This document shows, piece by piece, positions 21,875 to 33,239 of a DNA stretch of 64,000 nt. The translations under genes and the position numbers were made by a program. Location of the stretch: positions 1,364,001-1,428,000 of the forward strand of contig JAVHNS010000008.1 in assembly GCA_036872755.1 (NCBI GenBank), written 5' to 3'. The notes beneath the pieces were generated by a model, which searched no databases, was not told where the DNA came from, and worked only from the letters and a program-made list of their open reading frames with translations. Origin of the DNA: Orbilia blumenaviensis (lineage: Eukaryota; Ascomycota; Orbiliomycetes; Orbiliales; Orbiliaceae). The stretch's first letter is position 1. Each line of letters opens with the position of its first letter.

Positions 21875-22947
21875 TGTGCCGTAGGCTATAGATTCGATTG
21901 GTACTGTGATTCACCGAGTTGTACAGAACCAATTCAAACTAGTAAACGGAAGCGGTACTCTATCTTAATATAGTGAAAGGTACCTAAGTACGTAATCCTC
22001 GAGCTGCATAATTATTGTAGCTTGAGTATGTACTACGTAAGTAGTTACTATTAATGAAGATACGGATATACCACGTGGTTGTGGCGAAATAAATACCATG
22101 TTATTTTCACATTCTCTCATTTTGAGCTAGTTTAAAGTGTTCGCAAAAGTTAGCTATATACACATAATTAGCATTGAGCAGCTTTATCCGGTGACTACAA
22201 CTTAGTGGTAGATGGCCAATGGAAATATTTTAAAAGAAATCCAAACTTTAGTACTTTATTTAAAACCGCTAGTGCGAAACTTAACACACTTTTTCACCAG
22301 TTGAAGGCTACAGCTCAAGGGTTGCCTGTGGTCAACAGCGTCTAGGACCGAGACTAGGGTTGCCTTATATATACAAAATAATTTAGAAGCTAGCTGCAAC
22401 ACAGAATTTACAATTGAGGGTCGATACCGTTGCCAGCTTCAGGCGAAGCTATCATGTGAATCCCAACAATCTAAAACGGGCAGGACATAATCCCACGGCA
22501 GGGGCCATTATGCGCCACCTACTTAGCAAGAAACTGGGGCATATGGGGCTAGTGATTTATGATTCATGATTCATGATTCATATATCCATAGTCACGCCGT
22601 CCCCTTCGCGTAACTTTGAGGCTGACTGCCAGATGCATAGCTGAGATCCGGACACATTTCCCAAGGCGCATGTGAATGCAATCTTTGGCTGGGATATAAA
22701 TTACAAATTTTGGAGCTGGAACAGCACTAAAGGCTAAAGTAAACCACCACCCCCAGTACGGATGAATACTTACATCTAATTTCGAACGGGCCTATCGGCA
22801 ACCTTGCGGCCTTTGAATTTAATTATCTTGATATATGCATCTACCATCCTTCAACATCAATACCACAGGCGTGTTCAAGCCATCAAACAACAATTCCCAA
22901 AGTCTTCAAGTGCCAACACCAATCCCAAGATATACAAATAACTCTAG
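21875..22947. other. Intergenic spacer within the small-protein cluster
   Basis: AT-rich spacer between divergently oriented small genes, so it should hold both promoters. A GATTCAT tandem repeat sits at 22554-22581. No further gene is seen. Confidence 0.5.
22554..22581 (+). repeat. GATTCAT heptamer tandem repeat
   Basis: Three perfect gattcat copies follow one imperfect copy (gatttat). It lies between two small-protein genes of the 21-27 kb cluster. Confidence 0.8.
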
Positions 22948-23364
22948 ATGGCTACCACACTACCATCTCCATACAAATATGTTATTGTTGAAAAAGGCCC
23001 TGCCACAACGCAAAGCAACGAGAGCGTACCTGAATTCATTGCTTTCGACGCCCTCGAAGACCCCATCCCTTTAAAAGCTAGGAAAACGCTACTCGAAAGA
23101 ATGTCAATCGGTGACCTGAAGGGTGTGCAGCGGGTTATTAGTGCAGTTAATGAGGGCGAGAGAGTTGTCCTGCAAGAGGCGGGGTACACGTATTTTCAAT
23201 ACTACTTGGTCAATGTCCTTGTAGCAGACCATGCCCCCAAATACTCTCTTTCTCTCAGACTCGGAAGGCCGGCGGATGCAAGACAAGCAGTTAGGGAGAT
23301 GAATGTACCGTCCGATATCCCATGGGATACATTGTCAGTAGATACACTTCATCGAGAGGTATAA
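22948..23364 (+). CDS. Small uncharacterised protein, diverged member of the 21-27 kb family
   Basis: A 138-residue frame beginning MATTLPSPYKYVIVEKG. This matches the opening of the core members (PFPYKLVVIRKE; PPRYKYLVIKNE), followed by FIAFDALEDP where they have STFDCAESP or SVFDCAENP. The rest (GDLKGVQRVISAVNEGE, then YSLSLRLGRPADARQAVREM) keeps the helix and the final strand plus 'A-x-R-x-x-R' region, but GTGCKY is lost. The stop follows a GT (gaggtataa), so the frame may continue by splicing. A branch-like tactaat and a tag acceptor ending at 23624 precede an open stretch coding for DYYGFPKAPRPVENYEDMEA up to 23728. The phase does not fit in one step, so I keep the unspliced version. Function unknown. 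Confidence 0.55.
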   Translation: MATTLPSPYKYVIVEKGPATTQSNESVPEFIAFDALEDPIPLKARKTLLERMSIGDLKGVQRVISAVNEGERVVLQEAGYTYFQYYLVNVLVADHAPKYSLSLRLGRPADARQAVREMNVPSDIPWDTLSVDTLHREV

Positions 23365-23828
23365 CCGTCTCAGACTGGTCGGTGAAGACCCTAAATCCCG
23401 AAACCCAACCCCCCCCCCCCGTTCCTTTTCCTTTCCTTTCCTTTCCTTTTGTGATCTCTTTTCCTTTCTTTTGTTCTTTGTTCTGCCCCAATTTTTTTTA
23501 GATACGGGGTCAGTATCCGAGATACTATACCATATATATCTAGGTAGACTACCTAGTAATATGAGGTGTTTTAACTCGTCTGTACTAATGTGCTATGATG
23601 CTGTGATCTTTTCTTTTTTACTAGGCTCCAGAGACTATTATGGCTTCCCCAAAGCGCCCCGGCCAGTGGAAAACTACGAGGATATGGAGGCCCGTTTACT
23701 TCAGATGGTTGCATCAGAATCCATGTGAATGCATATATGTACTTATGTTTGCCTTTCTGGCTTAAGAATACTAAGATGGTAATAAATATTGTAATGTATT
23801 TAAATCAATTGCCTGAAACTTGAGTTAA

Positions 23829-24287
23829 TTAGATAGTGTGGGAAGCTGAGGATACTGGTGTTTGAGGAACTGAGCGCCCGAATATCATGACGCTCTCATC
23901 CCGGCCTGCCCTCAAATAGCTTGGCTCCCCCACGGTGTCTCTGAAGGCATCATTACTATTAGCTAGCTTTAGGACAATACATATTCCCTCCGGGTTAACG
24001 TCCGCTGCAGCCGAATCCACCCCAGCGATGCAATATTTACACCCAGTCCCTTCCAATGTCTTCGAATTGTTTATTTTTTCGATAACAGAATCTATAAATA
24101 CCAAACAGGCTGTGGAATAGTGTGAGAGTTGGAATAAAGAATCCTTGGAACCCGGTTCGGATAACCCGGGTCGCGAAATGTGTGGGGATTCGGCGCAATC
24201 GAATGTCGAAACGTTAGCGAGCATCCATTCGGTCTGTTCTTTACGGATGACGACAAGCTTATAGGGGAAAGGAAGTTGTTTTTCCAT
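23829..24287 (-). CDS. Small uncharacterised protein, core member of the GTGCKY family
   Basis: A 152-residue frame starting MEKQLPFPYKLVVIRKE. The ATG at 24287 is chosen because the family begins just before the P-x-x-Y-K strand; the frame is open to 24392. Shared landmarks with its two neighbours are STFDCAESP, LFQLSHYSTA, the helix FIDSVIEKINNSKTLEGTGCKY, and the strand ICIVLKLANSNDAFRDTVG. The alternation of strand, helix, GTGCKY turn and strand suggests a compact alpha/beta domain of about 110 residues. There is no signal peptide or membrane segment, so it is probably intracellular. I do not recognise the family. Confidence 0.62.
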   Translation of the reverse strand: MEKQLPFPYKLVVIRKEQTEWMLANVSTFDCAESPHISRPGLSEPGSKDSLFQLSHYSTACLVFIDSVIEKINNSKTLEGTGCKYCIAGVDSAAADVNPEGICIVLKLANSNDAFRDTVGEPSYLRAGRDESVMIFGRSVPQTPVSSASHTI

Positions 24288-24917
24288 TTTGATGTGTTCG
24301 GTTTTGTTGCTGTGGAATAGTAATCTGGATGTATTCTCAGATGTCAGCGCGATCAGCTCGAACCTATCAAGTTTGAAGACGGGACATATCAATTGACTTT
24401 GGATTTGCGAACGATTTCTTGTATTAGAAGCTTTACGACACTCTGAAAATACTTATTAGAGGAGATACTGTTTTTCCGAATTTCTCAGAAAATAGAATCA
24501 ACCGGATGGTATTTAAGAACATAGCAGTAGTGTCAACCAACTAAATATATCTATCTCATGTAGTTTGAGCACATTCTCATATATACGTGCCCCGACAGAG
24601 CAGGAAATTGGCCCACGATCATAAACTGCCTCGTGCGGAACTACCAGTAGGATGGTCTCAAACCCGAGGTAACGAAAAATGCGAAGCTCTTAATCTTGTA
24701 AAGGAAAAGTTATTACTGGCGACAATGTGGTCTTCGAACCAATAAGCGATAGTTACAACTGAGGTTTTGTTTCCCGCACCAATTTCAGCTAATTCTCGGC
24801 TATATAGACTGCGTGCGAAAAAATATGGAGCTGAGCACCTTAGTCTTTAAGCTGACAAGCTGCAAGAGCTAAGAAAAACAGTCCCATAAAATGGTAAAAC
24901 ATAAATAACAGGGATAA

Positions 24918-25528
24918 CTACTGAGAAGTAGCTCCGGCGTATCTCGGTGGTTCGTCTCCACCTCTTGAGTACTCCCGAAACTCCCGATTGATATTCGTTA
25001 ACTTCAAAATGACGCCCCGATGGTGTCCATGTGGGTCTGTGTCGTATCTGACTGCTGCAAAGAGACAATATTTACATCCAGTACCCTCCAGCTGCTTGTT
25101 GGCATTGATCTGGTCAATTATACGTTCCAAGAACTTAAGAGCTGATGTCGTGTAATTTGCGAGTTGGAAGAGCAGGACTGGGTGATTCTCCGGTGTTGGG
25201 TTGTCGTTGGTATCGAAAATTGAGACAGTGGCGTCTCTCCAGTCCTCACGCTGGAGCTCATTTTTCAAAATAATAAGTTTGTAGAGTGATGGAGACTGGC
25301 CAGTCATTTCTGAGCGACTGGGGATAATTTGAACTGCGGATGGGTCTGGTGGGATGTTTGACTGGAGGTTGATTCTATCAGGTGCAGACGATGACTGCAT
25401 GCGCACGCATGTGCATAGTCAGTACCGTGAACCATTCAGTCCAAAGCCAGGAGGCAGTGCTAGTTTTTCTGTGCCTTTGGACTTACACTTCCTTGAAGAA
25501 TGTTAACAAGATCTTTCATGACTGGCAT
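24918..25528 (-). CDS. Small uncharacterised protein, core member of the GTGCKY family (2 exons)
   Basis: The main exon 24918-25394 joins in phase to a short 5' exon 25487-25528 (MPVMKDLVNILQGS) across a 92-nt GT-AG intron, giving 172 residues. Without the intron, an ATG at 25406 opens the same frame. The domain matches its neighbours: SLYKLIILKNE, TVSIFDTNDNPTPE, LLFQLANYTTSALKFLERII, QLEGTGCKYCLFA, RGVILKLTNINREFRE. The N-terminal extension of about 50 residues (SSAPDRINLQSNIPPDP) is Ser/Pro-rich and lacks a counterpart in the others, so the first exon is less certain than the rest. Function unknown. Confidence 0.6.
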
Positions 25529-26514
25529 AGCCTTTGCTGAACCTAACTGTCGATTCGCGGAACTTGTTGATGCGACAGTTAATTGCAATTGACAATTGGA
25601 AGCTCGACGGTTCGCGCGTTTGTTGGTGTTGAATCTACACAATGACACACACACACACACAGTTAAATATATCATCAGATACCAAACATGCACTGAAATC
25701 GAGCACAGGCTTCAAGTAATGCCAAACATCAATACCCTCAATCCTTAAGCTAAATCAACATTGCATTAGCGTAAGAGCCTAGCTAGATAGGCATTCAATC
25801 CGGGGCGCGGATCCTATCATTACTTTGAACTAAGGCTTCGTAAATTCAAGACTTTAGCTTTCCAGGCATGGTTCCCTGATATTTCGATTTATCCTACGCT
25901 ATCCAATTACTGACAGCCTTTTACACAAGTATGTGTTTTCTAGACCAAAGCAACGGTGCAATGCCCATGACATGCCATGACTAGAAATGGGGCTTAGTCA
26001 AGGCTTGAGCTGTTGGTGAGGGCACTGTACCTAGAGGCGCAACACAACCCGGCTCGCATGAATGAGTTCAAGGGCAAACTACCGTAGGCTATGCCCGCGC
26101 CTGGCATGCATATGCCGGCATTGCCGTGGATTGGGGGCTTGGAATGCAATGCAGATACTTAGGTATAACACTAAAGACGTTACTTGCCATAACCCGGGAG
26201 GCAAAACGATAGGAAAGCTTATAAGAATACCCTTAAATAACTCGTGCCTTCATGTTTTTCATTCGACGTCTCGCGACATCTCATACTTCGCTTCAAATTT
26301 CCCCAGCATGCGGAAAGCCAATCGATGCAATCGCAAAGCTAGCGCTAGTGCTAGTAACATTACCCGGACGATATTGATAGCACAAGCAACTGCTCTCCAC
26401 ATTTGCATAACTGACTGCGCCGCATATTAATAATGTTCTTTAGGAAATGTTCTAAAAAAGCTGATACGAATATCCCAGGATTCTAAAATATGCATAAGAA
26501 AATACAAGTCCGAA
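25529..26514. other. Spacer within the small-protein cluster
   Basis: Holds an (AC)8 microsatellite at 25645-25660 and otherwise nothing I can support. The open frame at 26062-26430 has no family landmarks. Confidence 0.5.
25645..25661 (+). repeat. AC dinucleotide microsatellite
   Basis: Eight perfect AC units just upstream of the two-exon family gene. Confidence 0.9.
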
Positions 26515-26964
26515 TTAATAATGATATGCTAGTGTAGTAAAAGGCCCTGCCGTTGCTGAAAATTCCGCAATGAGATCCTCGATCTCATCATCCAAAGCAA
26601 CCCCTACTACATCCCGCACCGCTGCATTACAATTCGCTAACTTGAGCACCAAGCACAGCCGGTTTAGGTCTACCCGCCCATCAAACAAACGACCTGGATC
26701 CAGACTCACAGGAAAGTATTTACAACCTGTTCCTGTTAGATCCTCGCTTAGATTTATGTTCCATATCTGTCGTTTTATATATTGTAGAGCTGCCGGACCG
26801 TAGTCTATGAGATGGAAGAGAGGCCGGCCGTCGAAGCTTCCTGGAGCCGGATTTTCTGCACAGTCGAAGACGGAAATGTGAACGCCATTTTCTGGCCAGG
26901 TAGGGTCGAAATCTTCGTTCTTTATAACTAAGTATTTGTATCTCGGTGGGGCCCCGTGAGCCAT
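26515..26964 (-). CDS. Small uncharacterised protein, core member of the GTGCKY family
   Basis: A 149-residue frame starting MAHGAPPRYKYLVIKNED; an in-frame ATG five codons upstream (26979) is possible. It carries all core landmarks: HISVFDCAENPAPG, PLFHLIDYGPAALQYIKRQI, LTGTGCKYFPVS, LCLVLKLANCNAAVRDVVG. The C-terminal tail is acidic then hydrophobic (ALDDEIEDLIAEFSATAG) and differs from the other members. It is the outermost gene of the cluster and points the same way as the next two core members. Function unknown; no hallmark of a known enzyme was seen. Confidence 0.62.
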   Translation of the reverse strand: MAHGAPPRYKYLVIKNEDFDPTWPENGVHISVFDCAENPAPGSFDGRPLFHLIDYGPAALQYIKRQIWNINLSEDLTGTGCKYFPVSLDPGRLFDGRVDLNRLCLVLKLANCNAAVRDVVGVALDDEIEDLIAEFSATAGPFTTLAYHY

Positions 26965-26979
26965 CTCCAGTCGTACCAA

Positions 26980-29370
26980 TGGCGAGCACTAGGTATTGAT
27001 ATTATATTTATACCGGAATTTGGGTAGTCTGAAAGGCCTGAGATATGATTTGGGCAAGTCCTTGAACTAATTTCCAATGTGAATAAAATGGCATAGACTT
27101 GTCCATGTTGGATTTCATGACTAACGTATTGCTAATTGCCTTTGCAATCCTGGGTTTCTCAGATAACCCAAATATTATTATATTATAATTATGAGAGTAT
27201 AGGTATGAAGAGTCTAAGTTCCGTTCTCGTTTATCGGTATCTATCTGGCGAGTGTAGATCTGGTATAAAAAATAACGTATTGAGTTGAAAATAAAAATCT
27301 CTCGATGAATTCATTAGTTATTCCGGTAATTGGGTTTTTCTCGATATCTTCTAAAATTGGAAAAAAGGTTCAACATAAAGGAAGCGATGGAGTATTTATA
27401 TCCGACAAAATTAACCATAGGGCTGCCAGGTGTAACCATCCTGTCTTAAGTTGGCTAGCTGGGAACATCATGAAAATAGTATTGCGGTTTATACCTAGCC
27501 CTCGAAAGAAAAATTAAAAAAAAAAAAAAAAAAGATTTGGCAAAGGAGAAACTAAAACCGGCTGCAGGCGATTAACTGCGCAGACTGTAGGTTCTGCGCA
27601 GAATGTTTCAGACTCTTCCAATGCGATCGGAACTAATGATCTACTTCTGCCATCCCGCGCTTTACAAATCTTATGTTTCTCAGACCCGGCCTCCTCGATG
27701 TAAATGTGGATATATAAGGGGCGGTGAACCATCCTCCTATCTAAATTTATCACACCGGCTGCCGGATTTCGAAGTGGTTACTGCGCCCACGTGACCAACA
27801 GAGGATGCTAAGCCCCAGGTGTGCGGTATAAGATATTTCTGTGCGTCTAAACGTTCCACAGCCAGGAATTCCAGGTTTTTTTACACGACTTTGGAGTTTC
27901 CCGCCTAGGGTGGAAGCCTCCACAGAATTGACCCCGCCCTGGCTTATAATCAAGGATGCCATTGGTCTTGGCGTACAATCTTGTATCATGATAACATGAC
28001 GATATCAATGGGAGGAGCGGATTTAGCTAGCTCGTTCCAACATTAGTCGCCACCACAAAATTTAGAAGGAAAGCTAAAGAGACAAGCTCATTTACGCGAA
28101 CTTTTTAGGGTAACGGGTCTAAGTCTCGAGAAGTGAGAACCATGGGGGCGCTCGAGTCTGTAGGGACATGGTCTCGCGGCCACATGAACATACTTAATTT
28201 TAGTTGCGACGGCCACGGGGTAAGTCCAGCCTCCAGAGCCTAAACCCTTCAATCTGAGTACTCCAAAGTTAAAATCTGTGTTGCAGGGCCAATGCTCCAT
28301 GATAATATATTTAAGTATTTACGATTTACTCTAATTCACGACATCGAATATTCTCGATCGGTACGCATATATAGTGCGGAATTAATACTGAATTCCGTAT
28401 ATGGACGTCGTTATTTTAATACTCACGGCCATTCACTAGCAGAGATGCAGCAGCTCACAGATACTCACACTAAATGCCTGGGTATACCACCCATACGTAG
28501 GTAGCTTGCTCAGCATGAGCACTTTCGTCTCAAGATCTGTCAAATTATATATATGCCCCCCTTCCGCTTGCAGCAAGCCCTGAAACCAACACCGCTAGTC
28601 TCACAAAACTAAAATATACAAAAAGGAAAACAAAAAAAGATCGTCGTCGGCGCAAGACCTTTCGATTTTTGCCAAATAATCACGTGAATATCCTAATCCC
28701 AACATCCAAGGATTTGAAATAGTTAGGTATCAACCCGGGCATAGCCTCAAATCTTCAGGTACATCGATTAGGGCATCTTAAACTTTCCTCGAAATTAGAT
28801 GGAGGTTATGTAGCTAGAAGCCTACCACGGACTGCTTCGTGGAGGCTGATTCGCGGAACCAGGCTATGCTTGTGAGGTTTTTGCATTATGGGCTTCCATG
28901 CGCATTTAGGCGAGGTAGAGCTCCTAGGTCTTAGAGCCGCAACCCTAATTACTTGTTGGAGATCTGACAGCGTTTCCTCAGTGCAAGATATCCTGCAAAG
29001 GACAGAGAGATCTAGATAGTAAATATGCGTACAGGTACCTATACTGTAAATTGATATCATATGCGGCGATTGCGAGGATTTGGGTATCTACCTATTTTCA
29101 AGCTATTAAGACTAACCGGCCAATGTAGACCCTGAGCCTGCCCACCTCCTGCACTGTAACTATACTAGCCGTTTATTACTCCCACTTAATCGAATGTTAT
29201 AGCATTTGCTAACTTAATTACAAAATTAGCTAGACTGTAATGACCGGGGTTGTCCCTTGCGTTTTGTGTTGACGGCCCAATATCCAACAAATCCAGCCAA
29301 ACTTCACCACCAAAACACAATTTATCAACATCCCACCACCCCCCCACCCCCCGCCAAAAACCCCGCCAAG
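26980..29370. other. Intergenic, no supportable gene
   Basis: About 2.4 kb, AT-rich, with an A18 run at 27516-27533. Open frames are short and show no family resemblance. Likely promoter DNA for prefoldin subunit 4 lies just before 29371, next to a C-rich stretch. Confidence 0.5.
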
Positions 29371-29848
29371 ATGAATCGTCGAATGGTATATATGGAGCAC
29401 CCATCCTTTCCCATCATATATCCGTCACTATGTTACTAACGGAATCATTCACGAAATCTAGCTTTCCCGCGAAGACGAACTCTCCGCCGAGACACCCGTC
29501 ACTCTCGCCGACCAAAAAGCCATAAACACCTTCTCCACCCTCCATTCCCGGCATACCCTCTTAACCACGGCCTTATCCGAAAAAAACACGGAAAAAGAAT
29601 ACCTCACCGATGTCTCGTCCGAACTAGAGCTCTCGGATGATGATGATATGGTCCCTTACAAGATTGGAGATGCGTTTGTGTCGTTGAGGGTAGAGGAGGT
29701 TAGAGAGATGTTGGAGGGGGAGATTAAGGTTATTGATGAGGAGATTGAGGATCTAGAAGGGAGAGTTAGGGGGGAGAAGGAGAAGATGGATGAGTTGAAG
29801 GTGCAGTTGTACGCGAAGTTTGGGAAGAGTATAAACCTGGAGGCGTAG
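29371..29848 (+). CDS. PFD4: Prefoldin subunit 4 (2 exons)
   Basis: Exon 1 (29371-29385) encodes only MNRRM. After a 76-nt intron (gtatat...aatctag, branch gttactaac), exon 2 (29462-29848) continues LSREDELSAETPVTLADQKA, giving 133 residues, the usual size for prefoldin subunit 4 (Gim3 in yeast). It is a beta-type prefoldin: N-terminal coiled coil (INTFSTLHSRHTLLTTALSE), an acidic joint (SDDDD), the two beta-hairpin strands (MVPYKIGDAFVSL), a second coiled coil, and the hallmark end DELKVQLYAKFGKSINLEA. The hexameric prefoldin complex hands unfolded actin and tubulin to the CCT chaperonin in the cytosol. A five-codon first exon is common in fungi. It is convergent with the CDF transporter gene. 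Confidence 0.93.
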
Positions 29849-30392
29849 ATGGGGTAAACGAAGGTCATTGGAATTATATATCATTGGAAATGATGGAATA
29901 TTTTCACGTGCAGATGCACACATCTTAATGGAGAAAAACTTAGGCAGGCCTAAGGTTGATATCATGTGGTGATAAATGGGCGGCAGCAAAGGCCATTTCC
30001 AAGTTTCAAATATGAGAATCCCGAGCCCGAAGTGGGTGGAATGAAAGTTAATTATAATTAAAAGCGGACACTAGTGGAGCAAAACTCCACAACCTCAAGT
30101 ATGATACTACTAGAATCTTATTACAGCGTTGGCGATATATCGACCTCAGAATCGAGAGTATTAATGCATTACGATTCGAAATGGCACTCTCTACGATAGC
30201 ATTCTTTTTGAGTTTAGAGGCTATTCGATGAATAGTGCACTCTGAATATATCGTGGCGATTAGCCACGGCATCAAATCGAAGGACTTGGCATGAACCCAA
30301 TTGTCTCGAATGTGCGATGCAGGGTGAGAGGTTAATTTAAGGAGTAGGCAGGCGATGGTAAACAGGGTTGCTCAAACCCATTCCATATCCAC
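29849..30392. other. Convergent 3' flank of prefoldin and CDF genes
   Basis: No gene. This is the tail-to-tail spacer, AT-rich, expected to hold both 3' untranslated regions. Confidence 0.6.
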
Positions 30393-31970
30393 CTACAACT
30401 CCTTCTTCACAAAATGCTCCTAAACGCCGTCCTATTAGCACACGCGCAACCTCCTAAACAATGCTACAGCAATTTATTTTGCAACTTACCGGCGAATGAG
30501 TCGTCTCGTAATCGATATGTACGTAAGCACGCTCAACATCAGGCAAACTCTCAAGTTTCATCTGCAACTCTTCGGCGATATCATGTGAATGCTTAAGTGA
30601 GCAGTTCGGGTCCATAACCACGTCAACCTCGATAATAAGTCGTGGTCCGCTGTGGTACGCTCTGACAGTGTCCAATTGAAGAATTTCGGAAGAATGTGTC
30701 ATCGCTAAATCATTGTTAGCAACCTATTCATCTATGATAAAACTAGCAGGCTGAAGCGCAACATACATATGTAGGTTATCAGCTGTTGTGTATCCAGGTC
30801 GGCAGCAGTACCAACGAGAAGCATGAATTCTTCCCAGGCGGCCTTCAACCAGAGACCCAGGATGACAACCGAAATGATGATGGCACCCGTAGGATCGATC
30901 CACCATTTAAGCTTAGAACCTCCAACGGATGTCAAAATACCGAAGCCGTTGACAAAGAGGTCATTTCGATGGTCGCGCCACAAAACATAAACCTAAATAT
31001 TCCAATTTGCGTCAGTATCTAGCCCATATGGGAAGAATGCACTTTTGAGTCCTACATCGCTGTATATATCCTTCAACGCCCAGCAGTAAAGGAACAAAGA
31101 AAATTTTGTCGCGAAAGCGGCACCCACGGAAATCACAGATTCCAGATAGAAGCTTTTGGTTTCGGCTTCAGCACCGGCAGCGATATCACGGGCAGACACA
31201 ACGATAAGAATGAGCGAAACGGCAGACATGACGAAGGCAAAGGTGATGTTGCCAGCAGTTTCAAGACGAGCCTTTCCGGAAGGGAACTTCTTTTCGTCGA
31301 CCTTTTTAATCGCACGACGAGATGCCATGAGAATAATATTCGACATTGGGTCGAAGATGGAGTCGGCCATGGCTGGTATCAACGATTAGCGTTTCATGCT
31401 ATTCAAATCGCACGGAATCTAATCACATACTCGCAAACAAGGACAGAGATCCGGATCTGACAGCGGCGAATACTTGAAGTATCGACAAGCAGATATTGGC
31501 AGCCTATCCCGTATCATTCAGATGGTAAGCTAGCTATCCACCTTGATAGGTTTGAACTAAGGGTTCTATCTTACAAAACTGCCCCAAATCGCGATCTTAT
31601 ACTTCAATGCAGTGTCCTCAGCCGTTTCCTTCGCCTCACTTCGATGTTCCTCGATACTCTTTAACAGTTTTTTAATTTTTTCATTTTGATTCTCGTAGAA
31701 CTCTTTCAGTTCCTTCCCACTGGGGTTCTTGGCGTGGGGGTTCTTTCTTTTCTTGCTGGTATTGGAGGCATTGACCTTGATGAGATTTATCTCGGATGGC
31801 GACTTGAGGCCACGGGAGAGCGAGTATGGATCGCTTGAGGAAGTCTGCTGACGGGTGAGAGTGCCCTCGTCAGCGTCGGCGATGGACGAGGCAACATTCC
31901 TATGTGTTGTGGTATCCCCAGAGATTGACGCGATCTCGATGCTTGTGGAGGCGTTTAGATTTCCGGCCAT
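30393..31970 (-). CDS. Cation diffusion facilitator, Mn-type metal transporter (6 exons)
   Basis: Exons 31575-31970, 31431-31503, 31056-31372, 30767-30992, 30490-30704 and 30393-30419 join in phase to give 417 residues. All five introns are GT-AG, 58-71 nt. The N-terminal 130 residues are cytosolic and basic (SNTSKKRKNPHAKNPSG). The transmembrane part follows (ICLSILQVFAAVRSGSLSLFA, then ITFAFVMSAVSLILIV, GAAFATKFSLFLYCWAL and IIISVVILGLW). The two intramembrane metal sites read D160-SIF-D164 in TM2 and D269-HRN-D273 in TM5, the DxxxD pair typical of Mn-transporting CDFs rather than the HxxxD of zinc carriers. A C-terminal cytosolic ferredoxin-like domain follows (DTVRAYHSGPRLIIEVDVVM, VERAYVHIDYE). 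The last exon encodes EHFVKKEL. It probably exports Mn2+ from cytosol to vacuole, Golgi or the outside; location and substrate are inferred. Confidence 0.92.
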
Positions 31971-33239
31971 GGCTGGGGAATTAAATCGTGCGTGCCCAGC
32001 AGATCCCTAAGTGAACGCAAATAAACCGAAGGAAGACCAAATGAAAGGAAAATATATAATAAGGCTCGAGAGGAGGGAGAAGAAGGTTTGGAATTCACAT
32101 GGTCCCTGAATTCGAATTCTTCTACAAGAATGCTCCCAAAGGCGCCAGCGGAGAGCCGAAAGTTTTATATTAGACCGCTTTAAGCTTTCTTGCTAGCCCG
32201 AGTCATGCTGCCGGTTTCCGGTCAGGACCGCATCTCAATCTTGCCAAGCTCCCGCCAGTGAAGCCTTCGGCTTTGCTGCGCCCCGTTGGACGTCATGAAG
32301 GCGAGATCTGGCGGGGGTCCTGCATGCTGCTTGCTTGTGGGGAGCTTTCTGATTTGATGGTTTTGTGGAGCTTGGTTGTTGCCCTTTCAGTCTTTGAGAA
32401 GGTCTCTGCAGGCTTGCGCAAGATGCTTGCAGCGATGCCCGAGATAACCAGCTTGCAACCTTCCATTTGGGACGGAACAAAGATTTCCGAAAAACCCTTT
32501 TTCCCCAGAAGGAAAATTTTTTTTTTAAAAGGGGGGGCTGTAGAAGAGCTCAAGAGAATTCGATTGGTATGCTTATATATTGCTGACTGGGCGCCGATTG
32601 GCTCGGCGTTGAGAACCATTAGGTTAAAGTATTAGTATCTATATTTCGAGGGGCTACACAAGCTAAAAAAGTTATAAATTGAATTTGGATATCGTCTCTA
32701 GCATGGTTCCTTAACGGAAGCTACCAATACACAGGCTTTTGCAAGCCAACTATACCCCTGGCCGCCAACAGGAACAGAAAGAAAGAAGAAAAAAAAGTTT
32801 CGTTGTACATTTGAAGGGAGGAAAGAAAGAAAAAGAAATAATTGTTCTGGCCTTGCTCAGACCCAGCAATGATAAATTCCAACTTCAGAAAGACGCTTGT
32901 AAAGTATAAGAAACCGTGCTCCTCCATCGACACAGGCCCTTTGTAACCGTTCCCACCGCTTGAACAAAAATATCGTGAGAGTGCGTGGACGTGCAACCAA
33001 CATCATTGACATCGATAAGAATAACGATCATTACAATTGCACTAGAAGTTTTCACCCCAAAAACATGAGCCACTCAAGGAATAAACGAAGATTGAAAAGA
33101 GAAAAAAGTGGATGTCGAGTGGAAAGTGGAATGAGACGGATGAAGGGTATATGAAGGAAGAAGAAGGAGAAGAAGAAGTAGGACATAAAAAACCGGGCCG
33201 AAAGAAGAAACCAAAGCAAAAAAGACATTTCGCTGACAT
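31971..33239. other. Intergenic between CDF and ATG27
   Basis: Promoter side of the CDF gene and 3' flank of ATG27. It holds purine-rich runs (about 33130-33180) and no supportable gene. Confidence 0.55.
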
